A DNA stretch of 9,412 nucleotides, from positions 1 through 9,412 of the forward strand of contig DASVES010000020.1 of the NCBI GenBank assembly GCA_036380435.1, in the 5' to 3' direction. The notes below the pieces were generated by a model that saw only the letters and a list, made by a program, of their open reading frames with translations, was not told the DNA's origin and did not search any database. The position numbers and the translations under genes were made by a program. The DNA comes from DASQDT01 sp036380435. GTDB lineage: Bacteria > Acidobacteriota > Blastocatellia > Pyrinomonadales > Pyrinomonadaceae. Shown here piece by piece: positions 1-8,567 of this stretch (positions within the stretch are counted from its first letter, which is position 1; each line of letters starts with the position of its first letter).

Positions 1-806
1 ACGATGGCCTTGTCGATGACGACGATGTTGCGCTCATAGGAGGCGCGCACCTGCGGCCGGAGCACGTCGGGGCCGCCGAGTTCGACCACCTTCGAGAGCG
101 ACGCGATGGTCCGCAGATAGTTCTCTTCACCGGGCACTGACTGCTGCACAACAGCGACCTCACCGGCGGGCGCGACATCTTCCCTCGCATCTTTCGGCAC
201 ACGAACAGAGTTGTTCACGCCGGCGGCCCTGTTACGCCTCGACCGCTTCACATCGTTCGTGGCCACCGTCATCGTCTTATCATTCGTGACAACCGGCGCC
301 GGAGGATTTTCGACGACTGACGGAGTCACACTTGGGGCCACAGGGGACGGCGCGGAGGCCGCGGGAGTGTTTTGGGCCACGCCCACGGGCTGCCGGCTCT
401 CGCCGCCGCCGAAGTAGATGCTCCCGAAGATTGCCGCGAGGGCGACGAGGGCGACGATGCTCGCAAACGCGCCGGCCATGCGCGGCTCGAAGTTGAAAGG
501 AGCGGCGAGCCACGCGGCGAGCGCGCCGAAGTTCCAGAAGGTTCCCTTGCGCTGCGTGGTGCGCGGGGATTCGATGCCGGCGATGGCGGCGTCGAGACGG
601 CCGCGCAGGGCCTCGGTCGGGACACTCAGAGACGCGTCGGGTGCAAAGGAGCGTGCGAAGAGCGCAAGCTCTTCACCGGCTACGCCGAGCGCGTCGGCGC
701 AGGCGTCGCACGCACCGATGTGCGTGGCCGCGCGGGCCGAAAGCTCAGGTGAGAGTTCGCCGTCCAGATAGGACTGCAACATTCCCTCGTCTAAACAATT
801 CTTCAT
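1..806 (-). CDS. Anti-sigma factor, zinc-finger, single-pass membrane protein (partial, C-terminus outside window)
   Basis: This is the predicted negative regulator of the ECF sigma factor encoded just upstream. The ATG at 806 overlaps the sigma stop codon (ATGA, 803-806), so the two are probably translationally coupled. The 268 visible residues start MKNCLDEGMLQ. Cys4 plus His29, Cys33 and Cys36 give the H-x3-C-x2-C signature of zf-HC2/ZAS anti-sigma domains, which bind and sequester sigma in the cytoplasm. One hydrophobic segment at about 111-132 (AGAFASIVALVALAAIFGSI) should span the inner membrane. It is followed by a Pro/Ala/Val-rich linker (about 140-175) and an extracytoplasmic part with a likely helical stretch near 230-268. 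The reading frame is still open at position 1. A role as membrane sensor that releases sigma under stress is inferred from family and context; the signal is unknown. Confidence 0.9.
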   Translation of the reverse strand, partial: MKNCLDEGMLQSYLDGELSPELSARAATHIGACDACADALGVAGEELALFARSFAPDASLSVPTEALRGRLDAAIAGIESPRTTQRKGTFWNFGALAAWLAAPFNFEPRMAGAFASIVALVALAAIFGSIYFGGGESRQPVGVAQNTPAASAPSPVAPSVTPSVVENPPAPVVTNDKTMTVATNDVKRSRRNRAAGVNNSVRVPKDAREDVAPAGEVAVVQQSVPGEENYLRTIASLSKVVELGGPDVLRPQVRASYERNIVVIDKAI

Positions 807-1381
807 CGACGCCCTCCGATCTTCCCGTAGCACCTCATAAACTCCTTGCGACCCCTTGAGACCAGACTCCCGACGTTCGCTTCATTAACCGAAAGCGTCG
901 TCGCAATCTCCTTGTAGCTTAGTCCCTGCTGCTTGAGCAGGAGGCAACTCCGCATCGGCTCCTTCACCTGTTCGAGCGCCCGGCGCGCTTCGTCCAACTC
1001 GGTCTGCCGCTCGTAGTCGGAATCGATCCGCACGGTGACGCCGTCGGCCACGACCGCCGCCTTGACGAACTCTTCTTCGCGCACGGCCGCGCGGCCGCGG
1101 CTGCGAATCGTGTTGAGCGCGGTGTTCGACGCCACCCGCAGGAGCCACGCGCGAACGTGCTCCTCGTCTTTCAGTGTGTCGAGATGACTGTAGAGCTTGA
1201 TAAAGACCTCCTGCGTCACGTCTTCGGCCAGTCCTGTATCACGGACGAGCGCATAGGCGGCGCGGTAGACGGAGCGGTGGTGCAGCGTGAAAGCCTCGTC
1301 GAAAGTCGGCGAGGGCTTCGCTGTCTCGAACGTCTCCGGCACAGAGTTAACCAAGACTCTTCCAGCTTGTTCGCTCATCAT
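803..1381 (-). CDS. ECF-family RNA polymerase sigma-70 factor
   Basis: This is an alternative sigma factor of 192 residues, a normal ECF size. Region 2 covers about 27-97 and includes the core-binding/-10 recognition stretch DVTQEVFIKLY (54-64) and the helix VRAWLLRVASNTALNTIRSR. Region 4 covers about 134-185 and has the helix-turn-helix LSYKEIATTLSVNEANV, which recognises the -35 element. There is no long C-terminal extension. The frame stays open upstream to a TTG at 1471, but that stretch is Pro/Ala/Arg-rich and non-conserved in character, so I chose the ATG at 1381. The adjacent ATG at 1378 gives MSEQ and is equally possible, and neither has a clear Shine-Dalgarno sequence. The stop overlaps the anti-sigma start. 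Autoregulation is usual for such pairs, but I could not identify a convincing ECF promoter upstream. The regulon is unknown. Confidence 0.93.
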   Translation of the reverse strand: MMSEQAGRVLVNSVPETFETAKPSPTFDEAFTLHHRSVYRAAYALVRDTGLAEDVTQEVFIKLYSHLDTLKDEEHVRAWLLRVASNTALNTIRSRGRAAVREEEFVKAAVVADGVTVRIDSDYERQTELDEARRALEQVKEPMRSCLLLKQQGLSYKEIATTLSVNEANVGSLVSRGRKEFMRCYGKIGGRR

Positions 1382-1619
1382 CGAATAATGCCTGCAAGGC
1401 GCCGCGGGCGAGCGCGCCGCGTCCGCGCCCGCTGGGGCGCATCGTGCCTGCCCCGACACCAACCATCTCAAAAACCCGCGAGAAACCGCTCACTGCCCCG
1501 GCCGTTTGCGCGCTTCCATAGTCTAAACACCATGAACACAAGATTTGTGGCAGAAAAAATCGCGCGCGCCACCCGCCCCGGAAGCCCGCAAATCCGCCCG
1601 CCCCGCACCCGGCGTATTT

Positions 1620-1660
1620 GGGGCCGGACGCAAGCGCCGCCGCTACCGTTTGCCGGCCCC
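1620..1660. repeat. 8-bp perfect inverted repeat in the hemE leader
   Basis: GGGGCCGG at 1620-1627 is exactly complementary to CCGGCCCC at 1653-1660, with a 25-nt loop. A T/A-rich stretch follows on the hemE side (GTATTGTAGTCTGTTTACAT), but there is no run of T. It could be an operator or a leader hairpin. In such GC-rich DNA it could also be chance. Confidence 0.3.
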
Positions 1661-1705
1661 GTATTGTAGTCTGTTTACATCACTGCACTGAAGCGACACA
1701 GTAGA

Positions 1706-1711
1706 TATAGT
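1706..1711 (+). promoter_or_regulatory. Possible -10 hexamer (TATAGT) abutting the annotated hemE start
   Basis: TATAGT matches the sigma-70 consensus TATAAT at five of six positions. A poor -35 candidate, CTGCAC, lies at 1683-1688 with a 17-nt spacer. If this is real, transcription would begin near 1718, inside the annotated N-terminus, and translation would have to start at the in-frame ATG at 1766. An upstream promoter near TTGCCG (1650-1655) is an alternative. This is pattern matching only. Confidence 0.22.
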
Positions 1712-2836
1712 ATGAGCGAACAAGGGATTTCAGACGAGGCGGGACGCAGCCACAACGTCACAGAGATGCCCGTCGAGCCTTCACCCGGCCCCGTTCTTCT
1801 GACGGAGGAACTCCGCGACAGCCCCTTCATGCGTGCCTGCCGGCGCGAGCCTGTCCCCTACACGCCCGTGTGGCTGATGCGGCAGGCCGGCCGCTACATG
1901 CCGGAGTATCGGGAGGTGCGCGCGCGCCACACCTTCCTTGAGCTGTGCCGGAAGCCGGAGGCGGCCGCCGAGGTGACGGTCTACGCCGCGCACCGTCTGA
2001 ACGTGGACGCGGCGATCATCTTCGCCGACATCCTCCTCATCGTCGAGCCTCTGGGCCTCCAGCTTGAGTTCGCGAAGGGCGAAGGCCCCGTCATCCATAA
2101 CCCCGTGCGCGAACGGGCCGACCTCGCGCGCCTCCGCGAATTTGAAGACGCGGGCGCGCTCGAATACGTCTACGAGGCCATCCGCATCACGCGCCGCGAG
2201 CTGCACCCCCGTCTGCCACTCATCGGCTTCTGCGGCGCTCCGTTCACGCTCGCCTCTTACATGATCGAGGGCGGCGGCTCGCGCAACTACGTCCACACGA
2301 AGCGGCTGATGCACGCCGACCCCGGCGCGTGGCACGCCCTGCTCTCGCTCATCTCCCGCGCCCTCCCGCTCTACCTCAACGCGCAAACGGCCGCCGGCGC
2401 GCAAGTCATCCAGCTCTTCGACTCGTGGGTCGGCGCGCTCTCGCCCGACGAGTATCGGGAGTTTGTCCTCCCGCACACGCGAAGCGTCGTCCGCGCCGTC
2501 ACCCCCGGCGTCCCCGTCATCCACTTTGGCACGGGGACGGCCACCCTGCTTGAGTTGATGCGCGAAGCCGGCGGCGACGTGATCGGCCTCGACTGGCGCG
2601 TGCCGCTCGACGAAGGCTGGCGTCGTCTCGGCGACGTGGCCGTGATGGGCAACTTCGACCAGACGTTTTTGTTCACGACGCCCGAAATCATCCGCCGCGA
2701 GGCCGCGAAGATTCTCGAACGCGCGGGCGGACGCGCCGGCCACGTCTTCAACCTCGGCCACGGCATCCTGCCCGAGACGCCCGTCGAGAACGTCGTCGCG
2801 CTCGTCGAGGCGGTTCACGAGTTGAGCGCCCGTTGA
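1712..2836 (+). CDS. hemE: Uroporphyrinogen decarboxylase (HemE)
   Basis: HemE decarboxylates the four acetate side chains of uroporphyrinogen III to give coproporphyrinogen III, in the cytoplasm. The 374 residues cover the whole family fold. The N-terminal signature PVWLMRQAGRYMPEY has R57-x3-R61 for substrate carboxylates. The catalytic Asp is D106 (IIFADIL), the second signature GFCGAPFTLASYMIEG has Y183, and the C-terminal NLGHGI has H350. The usual GNxDP motif reads GNFDQ (313-317). About 20-30 residues precede the normal start of the family (FMRACRREPV at 39-48). There is no Shine-Dalgarno before the ATG at 1712, so the in-frame ATG at 1766 is a plausible alternative. It is the first gene of a hemE-hemH-hemY block; a long stem-loop follows it. 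Confidence 0.97.
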   Translation: MSEQGISDEAGRSHNVTEMPVEPSPGPVLLTEELRDSPFMRACRREPVPYTPVWLMRQAGRYMPEYREVRARHTFLELCRKPEAAAEVTVYAAHRLNVDAAIIFADILLIVEPLGLQLEFAKGEGPVIHNPVRERADLARLREFEDAGALEYVYEAIRITRRELHPRLPLIGFCGAPFTLASYMIEGGGSRNYVHTKRLMHADPGAWHALLSLISRALPLYLNAQTAAGAQVIQLFDSWVGALSPDEYREFVLPHTRSVVRAVTPGVPVIHFGTGTATLLELMREAGGDVIGLDWRVPLDEGWRRLGDVAVMGNFDQTFLFTTPEIIRREAAKILERAGGRAGHVFNLGHGILPETPVENVVALVEAVHELSAR

Positions 2837-2850
2837 GTTTTTAGAGATGG

Positions 2851-2951
2851 AGAAATAGACAGGATTGACAGGACTGACAGGATGAAGAAAGAGCTGATTT
2901 GAGATTTCCAATCTTCACATCCTGTCAGTCCTGTTAATCCTGTCTATTTCT
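2851..2951 (+). repeat. Long near-perfect stem-loop with 9-bp tandem units, between hemE and hemH
   Basis: The arms 2851-2884 and 2918-2951 pair over 34 positions, 33 Watson-Crick plus one G-U (2867/2935), around a 33-nt loop. The left arm contains three tandem 9-bp units (GACAGGATT, GACAGGACT, GACAGGATG); the right arm carries their complements. The loop has its own small hairpin (AGATT/AATCT, 2902-2914). It starts 14 nt after the hemE stop and ends 18 nt before the hemH ATG. There is no T-run, so it is not a typical intrinsic terminator. I see no target-site duplication and no ORF. It looks like a dispersed intergenic repeat that would fold in the hem mRNA and could affect RNA stability or the ratio of upstream to downstream gene expression. 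Confidence 0.9.
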
Positions 2952-2969
2952 TCACGGATTATTGATCGC

Positions 2970-4007
<1,038 letters not shown>

Positions 4008-4014
4008 ACAAGTA

Positions 4015-5493
4015 ATGAGTGAGGAGAGAACAGGCGGCAGGCGGCGCGTCGTCGTCATCGGCGCCGGCGTCAGCGGGCTGGCCGCCGCGCACCGTCTCGT
4101 GGAGACGTGCGGGGCCGCTCAGTTGGAAGTTGTGTTGCTCGAAGCGTCCGCCCGGCCCGGCGGCACACTCCGCACGGAGCGGCGCGACGGCTTTCTCCTC
4201 GAAGGCGGCCCCGACGCCTTCATCTCCGAGAAGCCCGCGGCACTCGACCTCGCCCGCCGCATCGGACTCGGCCCACGTCTCATCGAGACTAACGAGGCTC
4301 ACCGCAAAAGCTTCGTCGCCCGTGGCAATCGACTCCACCCGACGCCCGAAGGGTTCCAGCTCCTCGCGCCCTCAAGTCTCTGGCCGTTCGTCACCTCGGG
4401 AATTTTTTCGTGGCGGGGAAAGGCCAGAATGTCCCTCGACCTCTTCCTCCCGCGTCGCCGCGCACGCGATGCGGAATCCGATGAGAGCCTCGCCGACTTC
4501 GTCCGCCGCCGCCTCGGGCGCGAGGCGCTGGAGCGCATGGCGCAGCCGATGATCGGCGGCATCTACACGGCCGACCCCGAACTCCTCTCCCTGCGCGCGA
4601 CCATGCCGCGCTTCCTCGAAATGGAACGCGCACACCGCAGTCTTATCCTCGCCCTGCGCCGCGCCGCGCGCGCGCGAACGTCGCCGGGCCGCCCCCGTCG
4701 GCGCGGCGACGCGAGTAACGCGAGCGGCGCTCGCTACAGTCTCTTCCTCTCCTTCGACTCCGGCATGCAGACGCTCACCGACGCCCTCGCCGCGCGTCTC
4801 CCCGCCGACGCACTCCGGCTCGACACGCGAGCCGCCGCCCTTTCATTCGACCCGCAAGCGCGGCAGTGGATAGTCCGCACGCACGCGAGCGAGGAGATGC
4901 GCGCGGACGGCATCATCGTCGCCCTGCCGGCCCACTCGGCCGCGCGACTGCTGCGCGAGACAGATGCGGTGCTGGCCGCGGAGCTTGAGGCGATACCCTA
5001 CGCCTCGACGGCGACCGTCAACATCGCCTACCGACAGGAAGACGTGCCGCACCCGCTCGACGGCTTCGGCTTCGTCGTCCCCGCCTCCGAGCGCCGCGCC
5101 ACTCTCGCCTGTTCGTTCAGCAGCGTGAAGTTCAAAGGGCGCGCGCCCGGAGGATGTGTCCTGCTTCGCGCCTTCGTCGGCGGTGCGCTTCAGCCCGCGA
5201 CGTTCGAGCTGGACGACGAGCGCATGACGCAGGCCGTGCGGCGCGACCTGCGTGAACTGCTCGGCGTCGAGCAAGCGCCGCTCTTCACGCGTGTCGAGCG
5301 TTGGCCGCGCTCGATGCCGCAGTATCACCTCGGGCACCTCGCGCGCGTCGCGCGCGTCCGCGCGTCGCTTCGCAACTTCCCTGCCCTGCGTCTCTGCGGC
5401 AACGCCTACGAAGGCGCGGGCGTCCCCGACTGCGTGCGCGGCGGAGAGCAGGCGGCCGACGAACTCGCGGCGTCGCTGCGTGCGTCTGGTTAA
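4015..5493 (+). CDS. hemY: Oxygen-dependent protoporphyrinogen/coproporphyrinogen oxidase, HemY/CgoX type (often labelled hemG)
   Basis: This FAD enzyme removes six electrons from the porphyrinogen using O2, giving coproporphyrin III (CgoX role) or protoporphyrin IX. The 492 residues fit the family. An N-terminal Rossmann dinucleotide site GAGVSG (16-21) leads to an acidic strand end and GG (VVLLEASARPGG, 39-50), then GGPDAF (64-69). The mid-domain has MAQPMIGGIYTADPELLSLRA. The C-terminal FAD-binding motif is GNAYEGAGVPDCVRGG (462-477). No membrane-spanning segment is evident, consistent with a soluble or peripheral enzyme. An Arg-rich loop at about 216-240 looks like a variable insertion. 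It begins 7 nt after hemH, so the two are co-transcribed. Its TAA overlaps the convergent DUF58 stop. It is not the flavodoxin-like HemG of E. coli despite the shared database label. Confidence 0.95.
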   Translation: MSEERTGGRRRVVVIGAGVSGLAAAHRLVETCGAAQLEVVLLEASARPGGTLRTERRDGFLLEGGPDAFISEKPAALDLARRIGLGPRLIETNEAHRKSFVARGNRLHPTPEGFQLLAPSSLWPFVTSGIFSWRGKARMSLDLFLPRRRARDAESDESLADFVRRRLGREALERMAQPMIGGIYTADPELLSLRATMPRFLEMERAHRSLILALRRAARARTSPGRPRRRGDASNASGARYSLFLSFDSGMQTLTDALAARLPADALRLDTRAAALSFDPQARQWIVRTHASEEMRADGIIVALPAHSAARLLRETDAVLAAELEAIPYASTATVNIAYRQEDVPHPLDGFGFVVPASERRATLACSFSSVKFKGRAPGGCVLLRAFVGGALQPATFELDDERMTQAVRRDLRELLGVEQAPLFTRVERWPRSMPQYHLGHLARVARVRASLRNFPALRLCGNAYEGAGVPDCVRGGEQAADELAASLRASG

Positions 5494-6974
5494 AGGTAGA
5501 TGACGTGGGAGGCGCGCCAGACCTGCGCGGGAATAGAGCCGGGCGGCGCGGTCGTCAGGAGGAGGACGTAGCTGTCGGCGGCTGCCGCCGGAGCGGGTGT
5601 GATGGTCTCCCAGAACCCCTCGCGGCCCGCCGCCGGATGCGCGCCCATGTCCGGCGCGACGAGGGCCAGACGCCTCAGGCAAGCGTGCATGTGCTCGCGG
5701 CCCGAGCCGTATACGCCGCCCTCCGCGCCGAGGGTGAGACGGACTTCGGCGCGCTCTTCGACGAAGTGTGCGACGAGCGAGGCCGCGAGCGTCACCCCGC
5801 GCTCGAAACGCTCGGCCGCGCCGACGGCCGACGCCTCCGCCTCACCGCCTGTCGTCATTTCCGCCGCTCCCACGCCTCCACTCGCTTCGACCCCCGCCCT
5901 CCGGCGTCTTCCCAACACTCCCACTTTATCTTTCTTCGCGGCCCGAGGTTCCTCACCGGCCAGCGTGTCGAGCACGACGTGTACACGTCGCTCGTCCTCG
6001 GCGGCGAACTCGCGCACGGTGAGGCGGGAGGCGCGCGCCGTCGCCTTCCAGTCGATGTGTCGCACGTCGTCGTGCGGCTGGTAGTCGCGCAGGGAGTGGA
6101 GGTCCTGCCCCGCGCCGCGGCGCGCCGAGGCCATGCGCCCGGCGTTGATGGGGAGCAGGTGCAGCTCGTCGCTCGCCGGCCGCGGCTTCGGGTAGACGAC
6201 GATCTCCACGTCGCGCGCGCGCAAGCGCCGACGCAGTCGGAAGAAGCCGAAGGGAAATCCGGTGGACAACTCGAAGCCGGTGACGAGCACCTGTCCGCGC
6301 CGCGCAAAGGTCTGCTCGACTTTCTGCTCGGCGCGCGAGCGGCGGGGGACGTACATGAAGTAACCGAGAGAGCGTTTCTCAAAGCGGCTCCGGCGAAAGG
6401 CCAATCCGCGACGCCGGCGCGGCGGGACGGGAGAGTCGAGGCGGCTGCGGGCCTCGACCAGCACCGAGACGGACGGAAAGACGCGCTTCACATTCTGCAC
6501 CGTGATGATGGCCGGGGCCGGCTCGCCCGCGAAGATGTGATCGGGAAAGCGCGCCGTGACGACGAGGTCGCGCAGAGAGGCGCGGCCCGCCGACCACCCG
6601 ACGAAGACGGCCGAGGTCATTAGCGAGAAGATCAGGAACAGAAGATTGTTCCCCGTGTTCCACGCGGCGAAGGCGACGAGCGCGAGGATGGAGAGAAAGA
6701 TGAGACCGCCGCCCGTGAGCTGGATGGGCAAGTCGAGCCGCGCCGCTTCGAGTCGGGCCGAGCGCGCCAGCGGCGGCACGACGAAGAGGAGCATCAGCAG
6801 GACGAAGACGAGCGAAACGATGGCGCCCATCCGCGCAAGCTCCCAGTCGCCCGCCCTGCGCGCCCAGAGCGTGACGGCCGCGGTCGCCGCGCCGCCCAAC
6901 ACGACGAGCGTCCCCAGCGCCGCCCCGCGCCAACCTTCAGTCATCCGACGCAACCAGATCATCTCTCGACTCAC
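5490..6974 (-). CDS. DUF58 domain membrane protein
   Basis: The 494-residue protein has four N-terminal hydrophobic segments (about 18-36, 49-70, 87-104, 108-128) and a long soluble part. The diagnostic DUF58 block lies at about 291-329 (LHSLRDYQPHDDVRHIDWKATA and a REF-type ending). Residues 339-388 are a Gly/Ala/Arg/Glu-rich low-complexity insert just after the strand VHVVLDTLAG, where DUF58 proteins run into a vWA-like fold. DUF58 proteins are usually encoded with MoxR AAA ATPases and vWA/transglutaminase proteins, and none of these is present here. Function is not established. The start is GTG at 6974, which overlaps the preceding stop as GTGA; ATGs at 6962 and 6944 are in frame. Its last codon overlaps the hemY stop. 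The C-terminus is Pro/Ala-rich. Confidence 0.92.
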   Translation of the reverse strand: MSREMIWLRRMTEGWRGAALGTLVVLGGAATAAVTLWARRAGDWELARMGAIVSLVFVLLMLLFVVPPLARSARLEAARLDLPIQLTGGGLIFLSILALVAFAAWNTGNNLLFLIFSLMTSAVFVGWSAGRASLRDLVVTARFPDHIFAGEPAPAIITVQNVKRVFPSVSVLVEARSRLDSPVPPRRRRGLAFRRSRFEKRSLGYFMYVPRRSRAEQKVEQTFARRGQVLVTGFELSTGFPFGFFRLRRRLRARDVEIVVYPKPRPASDELHLLPINAGRMASARRGAGQDLHSLRDYQPHDDVRHIDWKATARASRLTVREFAAEDERRVHVVLDTLAGEEPRAAKKDKVGVLGRRRRAGVEASGGVGAAEMTTGGEAEASAVGAAERFERGVTLAASLVAHFVEERAEVRLTLGAEGGVYGSGREHMHACLRRLALVAPDMGAHPAAGREGFWETITPAPAAAADSYVLLLTTAPPGSIPAQVWRASHVIYL

Positions 6975-7348
6975 CCGGCGCGCGCCCCGTCGGGCACGCG
7001 CCCTTCGGGGACGGCGAGCACCGGCCTCAGCCCGTCGGCGTAGCCGATGTCGAATAGCATCCCTTCGGACACCACGCCCGCCATCCGCCGCGGCTCAAGG
7101 TTGACGACGAAAAGGGCTTGCCGGCCCTCGATCTCTTTCGGGTTCTCGCGCTCGCGCTTCATCCCGGCGAGGATCGTCCGGCGATGGTCGCCGAAGTTCA
7201 CCGTCAGTTTCAGGAGCTTGTCCGAGCCTTTCACGTCTTCCACCAGCTCAATCGTCCCGACGCGCACGTCGAGACGTTCGAGCGCGTCGATGCCGACGGC
7301 GGGCTTGACCGGCGCCGGCCTCATGTCTTGTGCGTCCGTTGAACTCAC
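6971..7348 (-). CDS. Stand-alone tRNA-binding OB-fold protein (MetG C-terminal/CsaA-like)
   Basis: The 125-residue protein is almost entirely one tRNA_bind OB-fold, as found at the C-terminus of bacterial methionyl-tRNA synthetase, in CsaA and in Arc1p/EMAP II. Visible hallmarks are LDVRVGTI (26-33), SDKLLKL (42-48), the strand RRTILAGM (56-63), and NLEPRRMAGVVSEGML (83-98). An N-terminal tail of about 20 residues precedes the fold. The catalytic synthetase domains are absent, so it cannot charge tRNA; it may bind structured RNA or assist a separate MetRS. The start is GTG at 7348, supported by GGAG at 7356-7359 with a 7-nt spacer; an in-frame ATG at 7324 lacks this. It lies 28 nt after the FAD oxidase and overlaps DUF58 by 4 nt, so it is in their operon. 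Confidence 0.93.
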   Translation of the reverse strand: MSSTDAQDMRPAPVKPAVGIDALERLDVRVGTIELVEDVKGSDKLLKLTVNFGDHRRTILAGMKRERENPKEIEGRQALFVVNLEPRRMAGVVSEGMLFDIGYADGLRPVLAVPEGRVPDGARAG

Positions 7349-7355
7349 AGCCTTA

Positions 7356-7359
7356 CTCC
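7356..7359 (-). promoter_or_regulatory. Ribosome binding site deciding the GTG start at 7348
   Basis: On the minus strand GGAG lies 7 nt before GTG. It is the clearest Shine-Dalgarno in this operon and supports the GTG over the downstream ATG. Confidence 0.7.
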
Positions 7360-7376
7360 GTCCCGCGCTCAGTCTC

Positions 7377-8531
<1,155 letters not shown>

Positions 8532-8538
8532 GCCCACG

Positions 8539-8545
8539 TCCTTCT
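8539..8545 (-). promoter_or_regulatory. Ribosome binding site favouring a TTG start for the FAD oxidase
   Basis: AGAAGGA on the minus strand is correctly spaced (7 nt) for TTG at 8531 and too close (1 nt) for GTG at 8537. Confidence 0.55.
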
Positions 8546-8567
8546 ACTCAACTCCACGCCGAAGCAC

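Larger units (their letters stand above)
1382..1711. other. Divergent intergenic region between the sigma operon and hemE
   Basis: These 330 nt separate the minus-strand sigma/anti-sigma operon from the plus-strand haem genes and must hold both promoters. The middle (about 1515-1560) is relatively AT-rich; 1561-1660 is very GC-rich and Pro/Arg-like in all frames, with no credible small ORF. A perfect 8-bp inverted repeat lies at 1620-1627/1653-1660. Reading toward sigma, a weak -10-like TAGACT occurs near 1520, but without a good -35 partner. No tRNA or recognisable riboswitch core is seen. Confidence 0.6.

Noticed and set aside
1382..1471. N-terminal extension of the sigma factor to the TTG at 1471
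   Set aside because: The extra 30 residues are low-complexity and unlike ECF N-termini, and an ATG pair at 1381/1378 gives a normal length.
1157..1669. Plus-strand open frame covering the sigma 5' end and the divergent intergenic region
   Set aside because: It has no domain, its composition is Arg/Pro-rich, and it overlaps the sigma gene antisense.
1781..2911. A 376-codon open frame antisense to hemE
   Set aside because: It is the mirror of hemE caused by high third-position GC. It has no recognisable domain and lies opposite a clearly real enzyme.
2851..2951. CRISPR array or MITE reading of the ACAGGAT repeats
   Set aside because: The units are 9 bp with no spacers, so this is not CRISPR. 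There is no target-site duplication or transposase-like terminal signature to support a MITE.
2851..2951. Intrinsic terminator of hemE
   Set aside because: The stem is far longer than usual, AT-containing throughout, and is not followed by a T-run in the plus direction.
5301..6623. A 440-codon plus-strand open frame across the hemY end and DUF58
   Set aside because: The composition is Arg/Ala/Val-rich with no motifs, and it overlaps two genes with strong family signatures in other frames.
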